Source: Salinivirga sp964413185 | GTDB lineage: Bacteria > Bacteroidota > Bacteroidia > Bacteroidales > Salinivirgaceae | Direction of reading: 5' to 3' | DNA: 42,288 bases | Assembly (NCBI GenBank): GCA_964413185.1 | Contig: CAYPSX010000010.1 | Coordinates: forward strand, 1-42,288 | Part shown: positions 9,317 to 17,568 of the stretch, in pieces | How positions within the stretch are numbered: position 1 is the first letter of the stretch | Layout of the letters: every line of letters starts with the position of its first letter | Position numbers and translations under genes: made by a program | The notes under the pieces: model-generated | Database searches by the model: none | Told to the model about the DNA's origin: nothing | What the model saw: only the letters and a program-made list of their open reading frames with translations

Positions 9317-10186
9317 CTATTTTTTATTGGCAATCTCAAACAGATATTGGCCATATTGATTTTTCTCTAACTCTTTTGCCAGCGAGAGCAACTGCGATTG
9401 GTCAATAAACCCCTTTTTATAGGCTATTTCTTCAATACAGGCAATTTTTAGTCCCTGCCGTTTTTCTATTGTTTCTACATAATTTGATGCATTATGGAGA
9501 CTTTCGTGCGTACCGGTATCGAGCCAGGCAAATCCGCGTCCTAAAAGTTCTACATTCAGGTTGCCTTCGTTCAAATATAACTTGTTTAAATCTGTAATTT
9601 CAAGCTCGCCTCTTACTGAGGGTTTTAATTGTTTTGCTTTTTCTACAACGGTGTTGTCGTAAAAATACAATCCGGTAACCGCATAATTGGATTTTGGGTT
9701 TTCCGGTTTCTCCTCAAGGCTAAGCACCTGGCCGTTATCGTCAAATTCAGCAACTCCGTAGCGGTGCGGGTCTTTCACATAATAACCAAAAACAGTTGCG
9801 CCTTTTTCGCGTTCTACAGCGCGTTGCAAAGTACTTGTAAAACCGTAACCATAAAAAATATTGTCGCCAAGTATCAGGCATGCATGGTCATCGCCAATAA
9901 ATTCATCGCCAATAATAAATGCCTGTGCCAGTCCGTCGGGCGATGGCTGCTCGGCATATTCAATATTAAGGCCATATCTGCTGCCATCTTCGAAAAGTTT
10001 CTCATAAAGCGGCAAATCCCTCGGTGTTGAAATAACCAGGATATCTTTAATCCCGGCCAGCATCAAAACCGACAATGGATAATAAATCATCGGTTTATCG
10101 TAAACCGGGATAATTTGTTTAGAAATACTTTTTGTAATTGGATATAAACGTGTTCCGGCGCCACCGGCTAAAATTATTCCTTTCAT
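9317..10186 (-). CDS. rfbA: glucose-1-phosphate thymidylyltransferase
   Basis: A 289-residue RmlA nucleotidyltransferase making dTDP-glucose from dTTP and glucose-1-phosphate. It shows the nucleotide-binding loop GGAGTRLYPIT (8-18), KPMIYYPLS, the metal-binding ILGDNIFYG, LEEKPENPKS and the C-terminal AWLDTGTHESL motif. Length matches short RmlA enzymes. It lies 30 nt downstream of the UDP-glucuronate decarboxylase gene and 8 nt before rfbC. The expected partner rfbB (4,6-dehydratase) is not in the window. Confidence 0.96.
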   Translation of the reverse strand: MKGIILAGGAGTRLYPITKSISKQIIPVYDKPMIYYPLSVLMLAGIKDILVISTPRDLPLYEKLFEDGSRYGLNIEYAEQPSPDGLAQAFIIGDEFIGDDHACLILGDNIFYGYGFTSTLQRAVEREKGATVFGYYVKDPHRYGVAEFDDNGQVLSLEEKPENPKSNYAVTGLYFYDNTVVEKAKQLKPSVRGELEITDLNKLYLNEGNLNVELLGRGFAWLDTGTHESLHNASNYVETIEKRQGLKIACIEEIAYKKGFIDQSQLLSLAKELEKNQYGQYLFEIANKK

Positions 10187-10216
10187 AAATATATATTTTA
10201 CAGAATTGTTATTTTT

Positions 10217-11176
10217 CTACCATGTTTCGAAATTACCTGATTTGAGCAAATTATCAAAATAAGAAATGGTTTTCACCAGGCCGTTTCGCAAGGCAACTTT
10301 TGGCTCCCAGCCATTGAGCAGTTCTTTAGCCAGGCTGATATCAGGCCTCCGTTGCACGGGGTCGTCATCGGGTTTGGGCATATTTATTATTTTTGATGAT
10401 GATCCGGTCATTTCAATCACCATTTCAGCAAGTTCTCTAATAGCAAACTCACCGGGGTTGCCAATGTTTACGGGGCCAATGACCGAATCTTTTGTTCGCA
10501 TCATGCGCACTAAACCTTCGACCAAATCATCTACATACTGAAAGCTACGGGTTTGGGCTCCATCACCATAAATTGTAATGTCTTGGTTTTGCAGGGCTTG
10601 CATAATAAAATTGGAGATTACCCGACCATCGCTGGGATGCATGCGGGGGCCGTAGGTATTGAAAATTCGCGCGATTTTAATGCGTACTTTATTTTGGATA
10701 TGATAATCCATAAACAACGTTTCGGCGCAACGCTTTCCTTCATCGTAACAAGATCTGCGGCCTATGGGATTTACATGGCCCCAATAATCTTCTACCTGCG
10801 GGTGTACTTGCGGATCGCCATAAACTTCGGAAGTTGATGCCTGCAAAACAGGAGCTTGGATGCGTTTTGCCAATCCCAACATATTAATGGCTCCCATTAC
10901 CGATGTTTTTACGGTTTTAATTGGGTTGTACTGGTAGTGCACCGGGGAAGCCGGACACGCCAGGTTGTATATCTCATCAACTTCTGCAAAATAAGCAGTG
11001 GTTACATCATGCCGTACAACTTCGAAAAAAGGATTTTCCATTAAATGCAAAATATTCCTTTTATCGCCGGTAAAATAATTGTCAAGCGAAATCACTTCAT
11101 AACCTTCATTCAACAGACGTTCACATAAGTGCGATCCAACAAAACCGGCACCACCGGTTACAAGGGCTTTTTTCAC
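10217..11176 (-). CDS. uxs: UDP-glucuronic acid decarboxylase (UDP-xylose synthase)
   Basis: A 319-residue extended SDR. It shows the Rossmann motif VTGGAGFVGSHL, the NLACPASPVHYQYNPIKT segment diagnostic of UXS/UGD-type enzymes, STSEVYGDP, catalytic Y144-x-x-x-K148 in SCYDEGKRCAE, and ARIFNTYGPRM. UXS converts UDP-glucuronate to UDP-xylose, a precursor for polysaccharide. The start codon is GTG (11174-11176), with Lys-Lys directly following, and a -7 promoter element lies 24 nt upstream. It occupies the place where rmlB would often sit. The sequence resembles UXS rather than RmlB, although related SDRs can be confused. Confidence 0.9.
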   Translation of the reverse strand: MKKALVTGGAGFVGSHLCERLLNEGYEVISLDNYFTGDKRNILHLMENPFFEVVRHDVTTAYFAEVDEIYNLACPASPVHYQYNPIKTVKTSVMGAINMLGLAKRIQAPVLQASTSEVYGDPQVHPQVEDYWGHVNPIGRRSCYDEGKRCAETLFMDYHIQNKVRIKIARIFNTYGPRMHPSDGRVISNFIMQALQNQDITIYGDGAQTRSFQYVDDLVEGLVRMMRTKDSVIGPVNIGNPGEFAIRELAEMVIEMTGSSSKIINMPKPDDDPVQRRPDISLAKELLNGWEPKVALRNGLVKTISYFDNLLKSGNFETW

Positions 11177-11200
11177 GTGTATAGGTTTTTATTTATTGTA

Positions 11201-11208
11201 CAAAAATA
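11201..11208 (-). promoter_or_regulatory. -7 element upstream of the uxs-rml operon
   Basis: On the minus strand this reads TATTTTTG (consensus TAnnTTTG), ending 24 nt before the GTG start of uxs. No clear -33 TTTG at 19-21 nt. It is the best candidate for driving the six-gene minus-strand unit down to 5948. Confidence 0.45.
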
Positions 11209-11263
11209 GTGAATCAAAGCCTAACGACCTAAATGTGCGTGCAATAAAACGCCAATAATTGCT

Positions 11264-11983
11264 TCAATCAAAAAACAGGTAAAAGTCCCGTGTTAATGCT
11301 TCATATTCCTTACTGTAATTATGCCGGCCGCCTGTTTCCAGAATCATCTCTTCAACTATGGTTTCATTTTTCATAAAAGAAAACTCTGCCAATGCCCTGT
11401 GTGGTAATTTCTCCGGTATTGGTTTCACATTCATTAACCTGTTTAAATGTAACCCGAATTGTGAAGCCGCTTTTTTTGCTTCATCTAAATTTCCGGAGGG
11501 GACAATCAGTGCCAGCCTTGCATTTTTTTTCATTATGAAAACTGATGACGAGAAAAAATCAGCCACAGATAACGATACACCATGTCTTGCAATTGTACGC
11601 TGTTGATTTTTTGTCGTTTTTGTACCGTCAAAAAAGGGCGGATTACTGATGATGAAATCGAATTTATCGATGGAATTTTCTGCAAAATGCTGAAGGGAAC
11701 TGTTTACAATACTAATTCTACCTGCCCATTTACTTTCGCGTACATTTTCTTTTGCCTGTTCACATGCATCCTTGTCAATATCAACACCTGTGATGATGGC
11801 ACCTTCAGTCCGTTGCGCCATCATAAGGGAGATGAGCCCGGTTCCGGTTCCCACATCGAGAATTTTTCCTGTTTGGGGAACATTAGCCCAGACTCCCAGC
11901 AATACGCCATCTGTTCCGACTTTCATGGCAGTTTTTTCCTGTTTTATAGTGAATTGCTTAAACCTGAACCATTGATTTCCCAT
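11264..11983 (-). CDS. trmN6: tRNA1(Val) (adenine37-N6)-methyltransferase family
   Basis: A 239-residue SAM-dependent methyltransferase of the YfiC/TrmN6 type. It begins with the characteristic FRFKQFTIKQEKTAMKVGTDGVLLG segment, then motif I LDVGTGTGLISL (about 42-53) and the N6-adenine signature NPPF (114-117). The family methylates A37 of tRNA1(Val) in the cytoplasm. A tRNA-Val gene happens to lie at the other end of this window, without evident linkage. The start lies 2 nt downstream of the TIGR02757-type gene's stop, so the two form an operon. Confidence 0.88.
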   Translation of the reverse strand: MGNQWFRFKQFTIKQEKTAMKVGTDGVLLGVWANVPQTGKILDVGTGTGLISLMMAQRTEGAIITGVDIDKDACEQAKENVRESKWAGRISIVNSSLQHFAENSIDKFDFIISNPPFFDGTKTTKNQQRTIARHGVSLSVADFFSSSVFIMKKNARLALIVPSGNLDEAKKAASQFGLHLNRLMNVKPIPEKLPHRALAEFSFMKNETIVEEMILETGGRHNYSKEYEALTRDFYLFFD

Positions 11984-11985
11984 AA

Positions 11986-12765
11986 TTAAAATTTTTCGAT
12001 GATACCCAGTCCAAACAGTGCAAAATCATATTTTACCGGATCATCGGGGTCAAATTTCCGCAGAACTCCTGTTACTTCTTCAACGGCTTTCCAATCGTTG
12101 GAACGCCTTTTAAGAATTCCAAGCTTACGACTAATGCGGCCTGTGTGTATATCTAAGGGTAAATATAAGTCTGATTCGGGAATAAAATCCCAAATTCCAA
12201 AATCAACGCCCCGATCATCTTTTCTTGCCAGCCACCGTAGCATCATGTTCATTCGCTTGCTTGCAGAACCTTTTTCCGGACTGGATAAATGCTTACGGAT
12301 ACGCCCGGGCTTTTTATGCTTAAAAAACTCATTATGAAAACGGGTTAAAACTTGCTTTATGTCATCAGACGATTCATACAATGATTGAAATAAATTGCCC
12401 AGAGTTCCGTGTTCTTTCAGTATTTGTTGTAAAGCTAATATGAAATACACCAAATCGTTGCTGTTAAATGTTCGATAAACAAATTTCCTGAACTTCTTCA
12501 GATCATTTTGCCCGGCATTTAGAATAAAATTGTAGGGGTCCATCTCCAAAAGCTCCATCATAATTCCGGCCTGTTTTATAATAACCGGTCGCTGCCCCCA
12601 CGAAATGGTGGCCGTTAAAAAAGCTGCAACTTCTATATCTTCCTTTTTATTAAACCGGTGTGGTATAGAAATTGGGTCGTCTTCAATAAAAACAGGGCGA
12701 TTATATTGGTCACATTTCTCTTCGAGAAAAGTTTTAACATTTTGATAAGATTGTTCAGCCAGCAT
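11986..12765 (-). CDS. TIGR02757/DUF2400 family protein
   Basis: A 259-residue soluble protein of the conserved Bacteroidota family TIGR02757 (DUF2400). Recognisable segments are near the N-terminus (SIPHRFNKKEDIEVAAFLTA, WGQRP) and towards the C-terminus (MNMMLRWLARKDD, PLDIHTGRISRKLG). The arrangement resembles a helix-hairpin-helix type all-alpha fold, but no catalytic function is established to my knowledge. It is translationally close to trmN6 (2 nt) and divergent from the LysE-type exporter gene with a 64-nt shared intergenic region. Confidence 0.8.
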   Translation of the reverse strand: MLAEQSYQNVKTFLEEKCDQYNRPVFIEDDPISIPHRFNKKEDIEVAAFLTATISWGQRPVIIKQAGIMMELLEMDPYNFILNAGQNDLKKFRKFVYRTFNSNDLVYFILALQQILKEHGTLGNLFQSLYESSDDIKQVLTRFHNEFFKHKKPGRIRKHLSSPEKGSASKRMNMMLRWLARKDDRGVDFGIWDFIPESDLYLPLDIHTGRISRKLGILKRRSNDWKAVEEVTGVLRKFDPDDPVKYDFALFGLGIIEKF

Positions 12766-12801
12766 TTATCTTTTTATTTTTCTCATTAATGCAATTTTAA
12801 T

Positions 12802-12809
12802 TATTTTTG
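12802..12809 (+). promoter_or_regulatory. -7 element of lysE-family gene
   Basis: TATTTTTG matches the TAnnTTTG -7 consensus and lies 20 nt before the ATG at 12830. The -33 region is only T-rich. Confidence 0.45.
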
Positions 12810-12829
12810 AACCTTTATAAAAGAATTAT

Positions 12830-13483
12830 ATGGAGCAGGCAATAGAACCCGTATTATTATTTTTAAAAGGTATTGTAATTGGACTTGCAGTTTCCGTGCC
12901 AATGGGCCCAATTGGTGTACTTGTAGTACAAAAAACCATTAACAAAGGCAGGTTTTACGGCTTGCTGTCGGGGTTAGGCGCAGCGGTTGCCGATACAGTA
13001 TTTGCTATTATTGCGGTTTTTGGGTTAACCGTTACAAAAAACTTTTTACTCGAATACCGATTAGAATTACAAATACTTGGAGTTGTTGTTTTACTGATAT
13101 TGGGCACGAAGATATTTTTTTCTAATCCGGTCACTCAAATTAGAAAAAGGGCTCGCAATAAGCAGCAGGGGGTTTTTGGAGATTTTATTTCGGTATTTTT
13201 CCTTACATTAAGCAATCCGCTTACTGTCATATTCTTTGGTGCCACAATTGCGGCTATTGGCTTGCACGATACAGATCATTACCTGTTTTCGCAACTCATT
13301 CTTGTTGCCGGCATCAGTGCAGGCGCATTAAGTTGGTGGCTTGGCTTAACCGGAATAGTCAACATATTCAGGCACCGCTTTCGGCTGAAACAACTTTGGT
13401 GGATCAATAAAATAAGCGGTGTGGCTATTTTGACACTAACAATTGTTGCCGCTATTGTTCTGGCTTTTCGGCATCTGGGATAG
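12830..13483 (+). CDS. LysE family exporter
   Basis: A 217-residue membrane protein with about six hydrophobic helices. The N-terminal motif GLAVSVPMGPIGVLVVQKT is typical of the LysE/RhtB translocator superfamily, and the mid-protein segment SNPLTVIFF matches the second family motif. Family members export amino acids or related small molecules; the substrate here is unknown. The last 32 bases overlap the 3' end of the convergent lolD gene. Confidence 0.85.
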   Translation: MEQAIEPVLLFLKGIVIGLAVSVPMGPIGVLVVQKTINKGRFYGLLSGLGAAVADTVFAIIAVFGLTVTKNFLLEYRLELQILGVVVLLILGTKIFFSNPVTQIRKRARNKQQGVFGDFISVFFLTLSNPLTVIFFGATIAAIGLHDTDHYLFSQLILVAGISAGALSWWLGLTGIVNIFRHRFRLKQLWWINKISGVAILTLTIVAAIVLAFRHLG

Positions 13484-14141
13484 TTTTTTTGTTGACAATC
13501 TTTCCGTCTTTTAGTTCTACGATCCTGTCGGCTAAACCAGCCAACTCCTGATCATGGGTTACAATAATGAACGTTAAATTAAATTCTTCGCGCAATGTGA
13601 AAAACATTTTGTGCAACGATTCTTTATTTTTTGTATCAAGATTACCGGAGGGTTCATCTGCCAAAATAACTTTCGGTTTATTGATTAGCGATCTTGCAAC
13701 GGCTACTCTCTGTTGTTCGCCGCCTGACAATTCAGAAGGTTTATGTGACGCACGCTCTCCAACACCCATTTTATCGAGCAGGCGACTGGCTTCCGGCAAT
13801 ACATCTTTCATGGATTTCCCCTGAATAAGTGCAGGAATGCAAACATTTTCCACAGCTGAAAATTCCGGCAGTAATTGATGAAACTGAAAGACAAAACCTA
13901 TATTTTCATTCCTGAACCTGGCAAGTTTTTGCTGTTTCAATTGAAATGGGTTATTATTATCAAAAAGAACACTTCCCTGATCAGCACTGTCGAGCGTACC
14001 TAAAATTTGCAGGAGTGTTGTTTTCCCTGCCCCACTTGGCCCTACAATGGTTACAATTTCGCCTTGTTCAATTTTTAGGTCTATTCCTTTTAAAACATGT
14101 AGGTCTCCGTAATATTTATGCAGGTTGTCAACTTTAATCAT
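13452..14141 (-). CDS. lolD: lipoprotein-releasing ABC transporter ATPase (LolD-type)
   Basis: A 229-residue ABC ATPase. Walker A GPSGAGKTT (34-42), Q-loop FVFQFHQLLPEFSA, signature LSGGEQQRVAVARSL, Walker B VILADEPSGNLD and the switch His in IIVTHDQEL are all present. The LLPEFSAVENV segment and ADEPSGNLD context are typical of the MacB/LolD subfamily that energises transfer of lipoproteins from the inner membrane. The LolC/E permease is not adjacent, which is common in Bacteroidota. It is preceded by the secDF terminator and its own -7 box, and overlaps the LysE-type gene tail to tail. A MacB-type or FtsE-like partner cannot be excluded. Confidence 0.85.
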   Translation of the reverse strand: MIKVDNLHKYYGDLHVLKGIDLKIEQGEIVTIVGPSGAGKTTLLQILGTLDSADQGSVLFDNNNPFQLKQQKLARFRNENIGFVFQFHQLLPEFSAVENVCIPALIQGKSMKDVLPEASRLLDKMGVGERASHKPSELSGGEQQRVAVARSLINKPKVILADEPSGNLDTKNKESLHKMFFTLREEFNLTFIIVTHDQELAGLADRIVELKDGKIVNKKTIPDAEKPEQ

Positions 14142-14165
14142 TACAATAAATTTTATTCTTTAGTA

Positions 14166-14173
14166 CAAAAGTA
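14166..14173 (-). promoter_or_regulatory. -7 element of lolD promoter
   Basis: The minus strand reads TACTTTTG, an exact TAnnTTTG match 24 nt upstream of the lolD ATG and just downstream of the secDF terminator, so lolD appears to be transcribed independently. Confidence 0.55.
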
Positions 14174-14189
14174 ACGTAAAAAAATAAAA

Positions 14190-14217
14190 AAGCCCCGAAA
14201 GCAAAGCTCCGGGGCTT
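14190..14217 (-). terminator. rho-independent terminator of secDF
   Basis: The minus strand reads AAGCCCCG, a short interior with a second small stem (AGC/GCT), then CGGGGCTT followed by a T-rich run. It lies 18 nt past the secDF stop. Confidence 0.85.
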
Positions 14218-14235
14218 GAAATTTATTTAAAAAAT

Positions 14236-17200
14236 TTATTTCCTTTTGGCTCCTTTGAGTGCACGTTTGCGTTCATCGGCTTTTACAGTATCGTATACAA
14301 CCGGGGTTGCAATAAACAGCGATGAATATGTACCAACAACTACACCGACGAGCATTGCAAAAATAAATCCGCGAATCATTTCACCACCGAAAATAAAGAT
14401 GGTCAGCAGCACAACAAATGTACTCAGCGATGTACTGAACGTACGTGCCAGTGTGCTGTTCAATGCAGTATCAAGAATTTCTTTACGTCCGCGTTTTTTG
14501 TACAATCCGAGATACTCACGAATACGGTCAAACACTACCACCGTATCGTTAATTGAGTAACCTACTACGGTAAGGATTGCAGCAATAAACGATTGATCTA
14601 TCTCCATGGAGAATGGCATTATGGTATAGAAAATGGAATAAATACCAAGAATAACCAACACATCATGAAGAAGCGCAGCAACGGCTCCAAGACCAAACTG
14701 CCAATTCGAGAATCGTATTAAAATATAAAGGAAAATGATGATGAGTGAGAAAATTACGGCATAAACTGCTGAAGTTTTTATATCATCGGCAATGGTTGGC
14801 CCAACTTTTTGCGAACTCATCCGCCCGATATTCTTATCCTGATCTGAAACGAAGACTTTATAATCAACATCACCAAGGAATGGTTGAAGACCTTTGAAGA
14901 GTTTTGCTTCCACATAATCATCAACGTCCACTTCTTTGCTTTCCGAATAGCCGGTGATGTCATAAAACTCTTGTTTCATCTCCTGAGTTGGTTCATCATT
15001 GTAGTCGATGAGATATTTGGTGGTAACTTTAATTTGGTCGTTTCCACCGAAAGTTTTCACTTTTGGTGCTTCGCCGTATTCAACAGCCAAAGATTTTCTC
15101 ACATCATTAACGGAAACATTATCGGCAAAACGCACAATATAGTTATGACCACCGGTAAAATCCACTCCCAGGTTTAAACCTCTGGTAAACAGAGATGATA
15201 CTCCAATTATAATAATGATACCAGAAATTACGTAAGCAATTTTTCTTTTCTGGATAAATTTGATTGAAGTATTTTTAAATGCATTTTGCGTAAGTTTTGT
15301 AGCAAATGCAATATTTTTCTTGCGTCCGAGGAACCCTTCATAAATCAACCTGGTAATGAAAATAGCTGTGAATAATGAAGTTAAAATACCAATTCCCAAA
15401 GTGATGGCAAAACCGTAAATCGGGCCTTTTCCAAAGTATCCGAGAATAACAGCAGTTAACAGTGTTGTAAGGTTGGAGTCAATAATTGCAGAATATGCAT
15501 TTTTATAACCATCTGAAATGGCAACTCGAAGGCCTTTACCAGCAGCCAACTCCTCTTTAATACGTTCGTAAATCAGCACGTTCGCATCTACCGACATACC
15601 AATTGTAAGTACGATACCTGCAATACCGGGCAATGTAAGCACAGCACCAAGTGAAGCGAGAATACCGCTGATAAAGAACATATTAATAATCAAAGCAAGA
15701 TTGGCTACCCAACCTGCATGGCGGTAGTACAATATCATGTAAACCATTACAATAATAAATGCGATCAGAAATGACCACAATCCTTTTGTAATGGATTCCT
15801 GTCCGAGTGAAGGACCAACAATTTCTTCCTGAATAATACGTGCAGGAGCAGGTAATTTACCAGATTTTAATACATTGGCAAGGTCTTTTGCTTCTGCTAC
15901 GGTAAACTGGCCGGTAATAGAAGAACGACCTCCTTTAATTTCCTGGTTTACTCTCGGATAAGAATATACGTAATTATCAAGTACAATAGCCACCTGGCTA
16001 CCGATATTATTTCTTGTAAGACGTGCCCATTTTTTTGCGCCTTCTGTATTCATAGACATTGAAACTTCGGCACTACTACCTGTACTTCCGAATTCTGCGC
16101 GGGCATCAGTTACTACATCGCCGCCCAGAGCAGGTTCGCCATCTACATTGGTTACTTTTAAGGCTACAAGTTCATATATATTTCCTTCTTCATCGATAGG
16201 TTTAATATTCCAGCGGAAAAGAATACGCATAGAGCGTGGGAATATTTCCCGGACTTCGGGCATGTTCAGGTATTTGTTTACTTCAGATGTATCGGAAAAA
16301 TGCGCATAACCTACAGAGGCTCCCTCCATAAGCTGACCATCGCGTGAAACACGTGGCATAAGGACAGAAAAAAGCGGGTTCTGTTTTTCGCGCTGCGCCT
16401 CATCCATGGAAGTCGAATCCTGACTGATAATGGTTGAGTCTTCTGCTAAAAGATCTTCGTCTTCTGAGAGTAAATCATCCTCTTCTGCTTGCTCTACCTG
16501 TTCCTCTTGCTCTGCTTCTTCTAACTCAACTGAGTCGGCTTTAGGTTCTTCATCTTTCTCAAGTTGTTTCAGTTTACGCAGTTTTTCGTTTGCACGATAA
16601 AGATATTCGTATACCTGCTTGTTGCTGTATGTTTCCCAAAACTCAAGTTTTGCGGTTCCTTTTAGAAGTTTCCGAACACGCTCGGGATCTTTTACACCGG
16701 GGAGTTCAATAAGTATCTGTCCATCGGTTTCCAATGGCTGAATAACCGGTTGGGCAACTCCAAAACGGTCGATACGATTACGAAGTACGTTAAAAGCATT
16801 GGATATGGCTCCATCGGTTTCTTCTTTAATAACCTCAAGTACCTCTTCGTTGGTTGAATTAAAGTTCACCTTATCGCGCATATCTTTTGTGCTAAAAATA
16901 GTAGCAAGCCTGCCTTCAGGTGCTATTTCATTGTATGCACGCCCGAAAAGGGTCACAAAATCCGTCTGGGATTCTTTTTGATACTCTTCAGCTCTTTCAA
17001 GGGCTTTATTAAAATCAGGGTCATCGCTATTTCCGGCGAGGGCTTTGATGACGTCTGAAACAGAAATTTCAAGAATAACATTCATACCTCCTTTGAGGTC
17101 AAGCCCGAGATTTATTTCCCGCTCCTGACACTCGCGATATGTGAACTCCCTGATTCCGAGAAAGTTGTATATCGTTTCGCCGGCAATGGAATCTAAATAA

Positions 17201-17403
17201 TTATTCGCTTTCTCCTTCTTTAAGGCTTTTAATTCCTGCGCACTAATGTTTTCCTGAGTTTCCGTTACTTTCTTCGCATATACTTCTGCAAACTCTTCAG
17301 CGTCTTGCCTTGCACTTGCTGCAAAAAATGTAAACGATAGCTGGTAAATAACTACCAATGCAAGTGCAATTGCAATAAACCTTATAACTCCTTTATTCTG
17401 CAT
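14236..17403 (-). CDS. secDF: fused protein translocase subunit SecDF
   Basis: A 1055-residue fusion of SecD (about 1-700) and SecF (about 715-1055), the RND-like accessory that uses the proton gradient to assist Sec export. Visible: an N-terminal membrane anchor, the SecD motif LGLDLKGGMNVILEI, a large periplasmic P1 domain, GVKDPERVRKLLKGTAKLEFWE, six SecD helices (IGMSVDANVLIYERIKEE), then the SecF motif LGVDFTGGHNYIVRF and its own six helices (YSINDTVVVFDRIRE). Fused SecDF is usual in Bacteroidota. An acidic low-complexity stretch (about 282-335) is inserted in P1. It has its own promoter candidate and terminator, so it is probably monocistronic. Confidence 0.97.
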   Translation of the reverse strand: MQNKGVIRFIAIALALVVIYQLSFTFFAASARQDAEEFAEVYAKKVTETQENISAQELKALKKEKANNYLDSIAGETIYNFLGIREFTYRECQEREINLGLDLKGGMNVILEISVSDVIKALAGNSDDPDFNKALERAEEYQKESQTDFVTLFGRAYNEIAPEGRLATIFSTKDMRDKVNFNSTNEEVLEVIKEETDGAISNAFNVLRNRIDRFGVAQPVIQPLETDGQILIELPGVKDPERVRKLLKGTAKLEFWETYSNKQVYEYLYRANEKLRKLKQLEKDEEPKADSVELEEAEQEEQVEQAEEDDLLSEDEDLLAEDSTIISQDSTSMDEAQREKQNPLFSVLMPRVSRDGQLMEGASVGYAHFSDTSEVNKYLNMPEVREIFPRSMRILFRWNIKPIDEEGNIYELVALKVTNVDGEPALGGDVVTDARAEFGSTGSSAEVSMSMNTEGAKKWARLTRNNIGSQVAIVLDNYVYSYPRVNQEIKGGRSSITGQFTVAEAKDLANVLKSGKLPAPARIIQEEIVGPSLGQESITKGLWSFLIAFIIVMVYMILYYRHAGWVANLALIINMFFISGILASLGAVLTLPGIAGIVLTIGMSVDANVLIYERIKEELAAGKGLRVAISDGYKNAYSAIIDSNLTTLLTAVILGYFGKGPIYGFAITLGIGILTSLFTAIFITRLIYEGFLGRKKNIAFATKLTQNAFKNTSIKFIQKRKIAYVISGIIIIIGVSSLFTRGLNLGVDFTGGHNYIVRFADNVSVNDVRKSLAVEYGEAPKVKTFGGNDQIKVTTKYLIDYNDEPTQEMKQEFYDITGYSESKEVDVDDYVEAKLFKGLQPFLGDVDYKVFVSDQDKNIGRMSSQKVGPTIADDIKTSAVYAVIFSLIIIFLYILIRFSNWQFGLGAVAALLHDVLVILGIYSIFYTIMPFSMEIDQSFIAAILTVVGYSINDTVVVFDRIREYLGLYKKRGRKEILDTALNSTLARTFSTSLSTFVVLLTIFIFGGEMIRGFIFAMLVGVVVGTYSSLFIATPVVYDTVKADERKRALKGAKRK

Positions 17404-17453
17404 TTCGTTTCGTTTTTTAAATAATGATTTTGATTTTTTGCCAATTAATCGGG

Positions 17454-17461
17454 CAAATATA
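17454..17461 (-). promoter_or_regulatory. -7 element of secDF promoter
   Basis: The minus strand reads TATATTTG, matching TAnnTTTG, about 50 nt upstream of the secDF ATG. The -33 region shows no TTTG. Confidence 0.4.
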
Positions 17462-17486
17462 TTACATTTTTTTTTAAATCCTTGCC

Positions 17487-17507
17487 TTTAATCAATCAAT
17501 GATTAAA
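17487..17507. repeat. AT-rich inverted repeat between lys9-like gene and secDF
   Basis: TTTAATCA and TGATTAAA form a perfect 8-bp inverted repeat around a 5-nt spacer, upstream of the secDF -7 box and downstream of the saccharopine dehydrogenase-like gene. It could be a weak terminator or an operator. The stem is entirely A/T except one G-C pair, and no T-tract follows. Confidence 0.3.
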
Positions 17508-17568
17508 AGATTATGGACTGTAATTTAGATATGTAGTTTTGAAACATTCTGAATTAGTAGAAATAACC

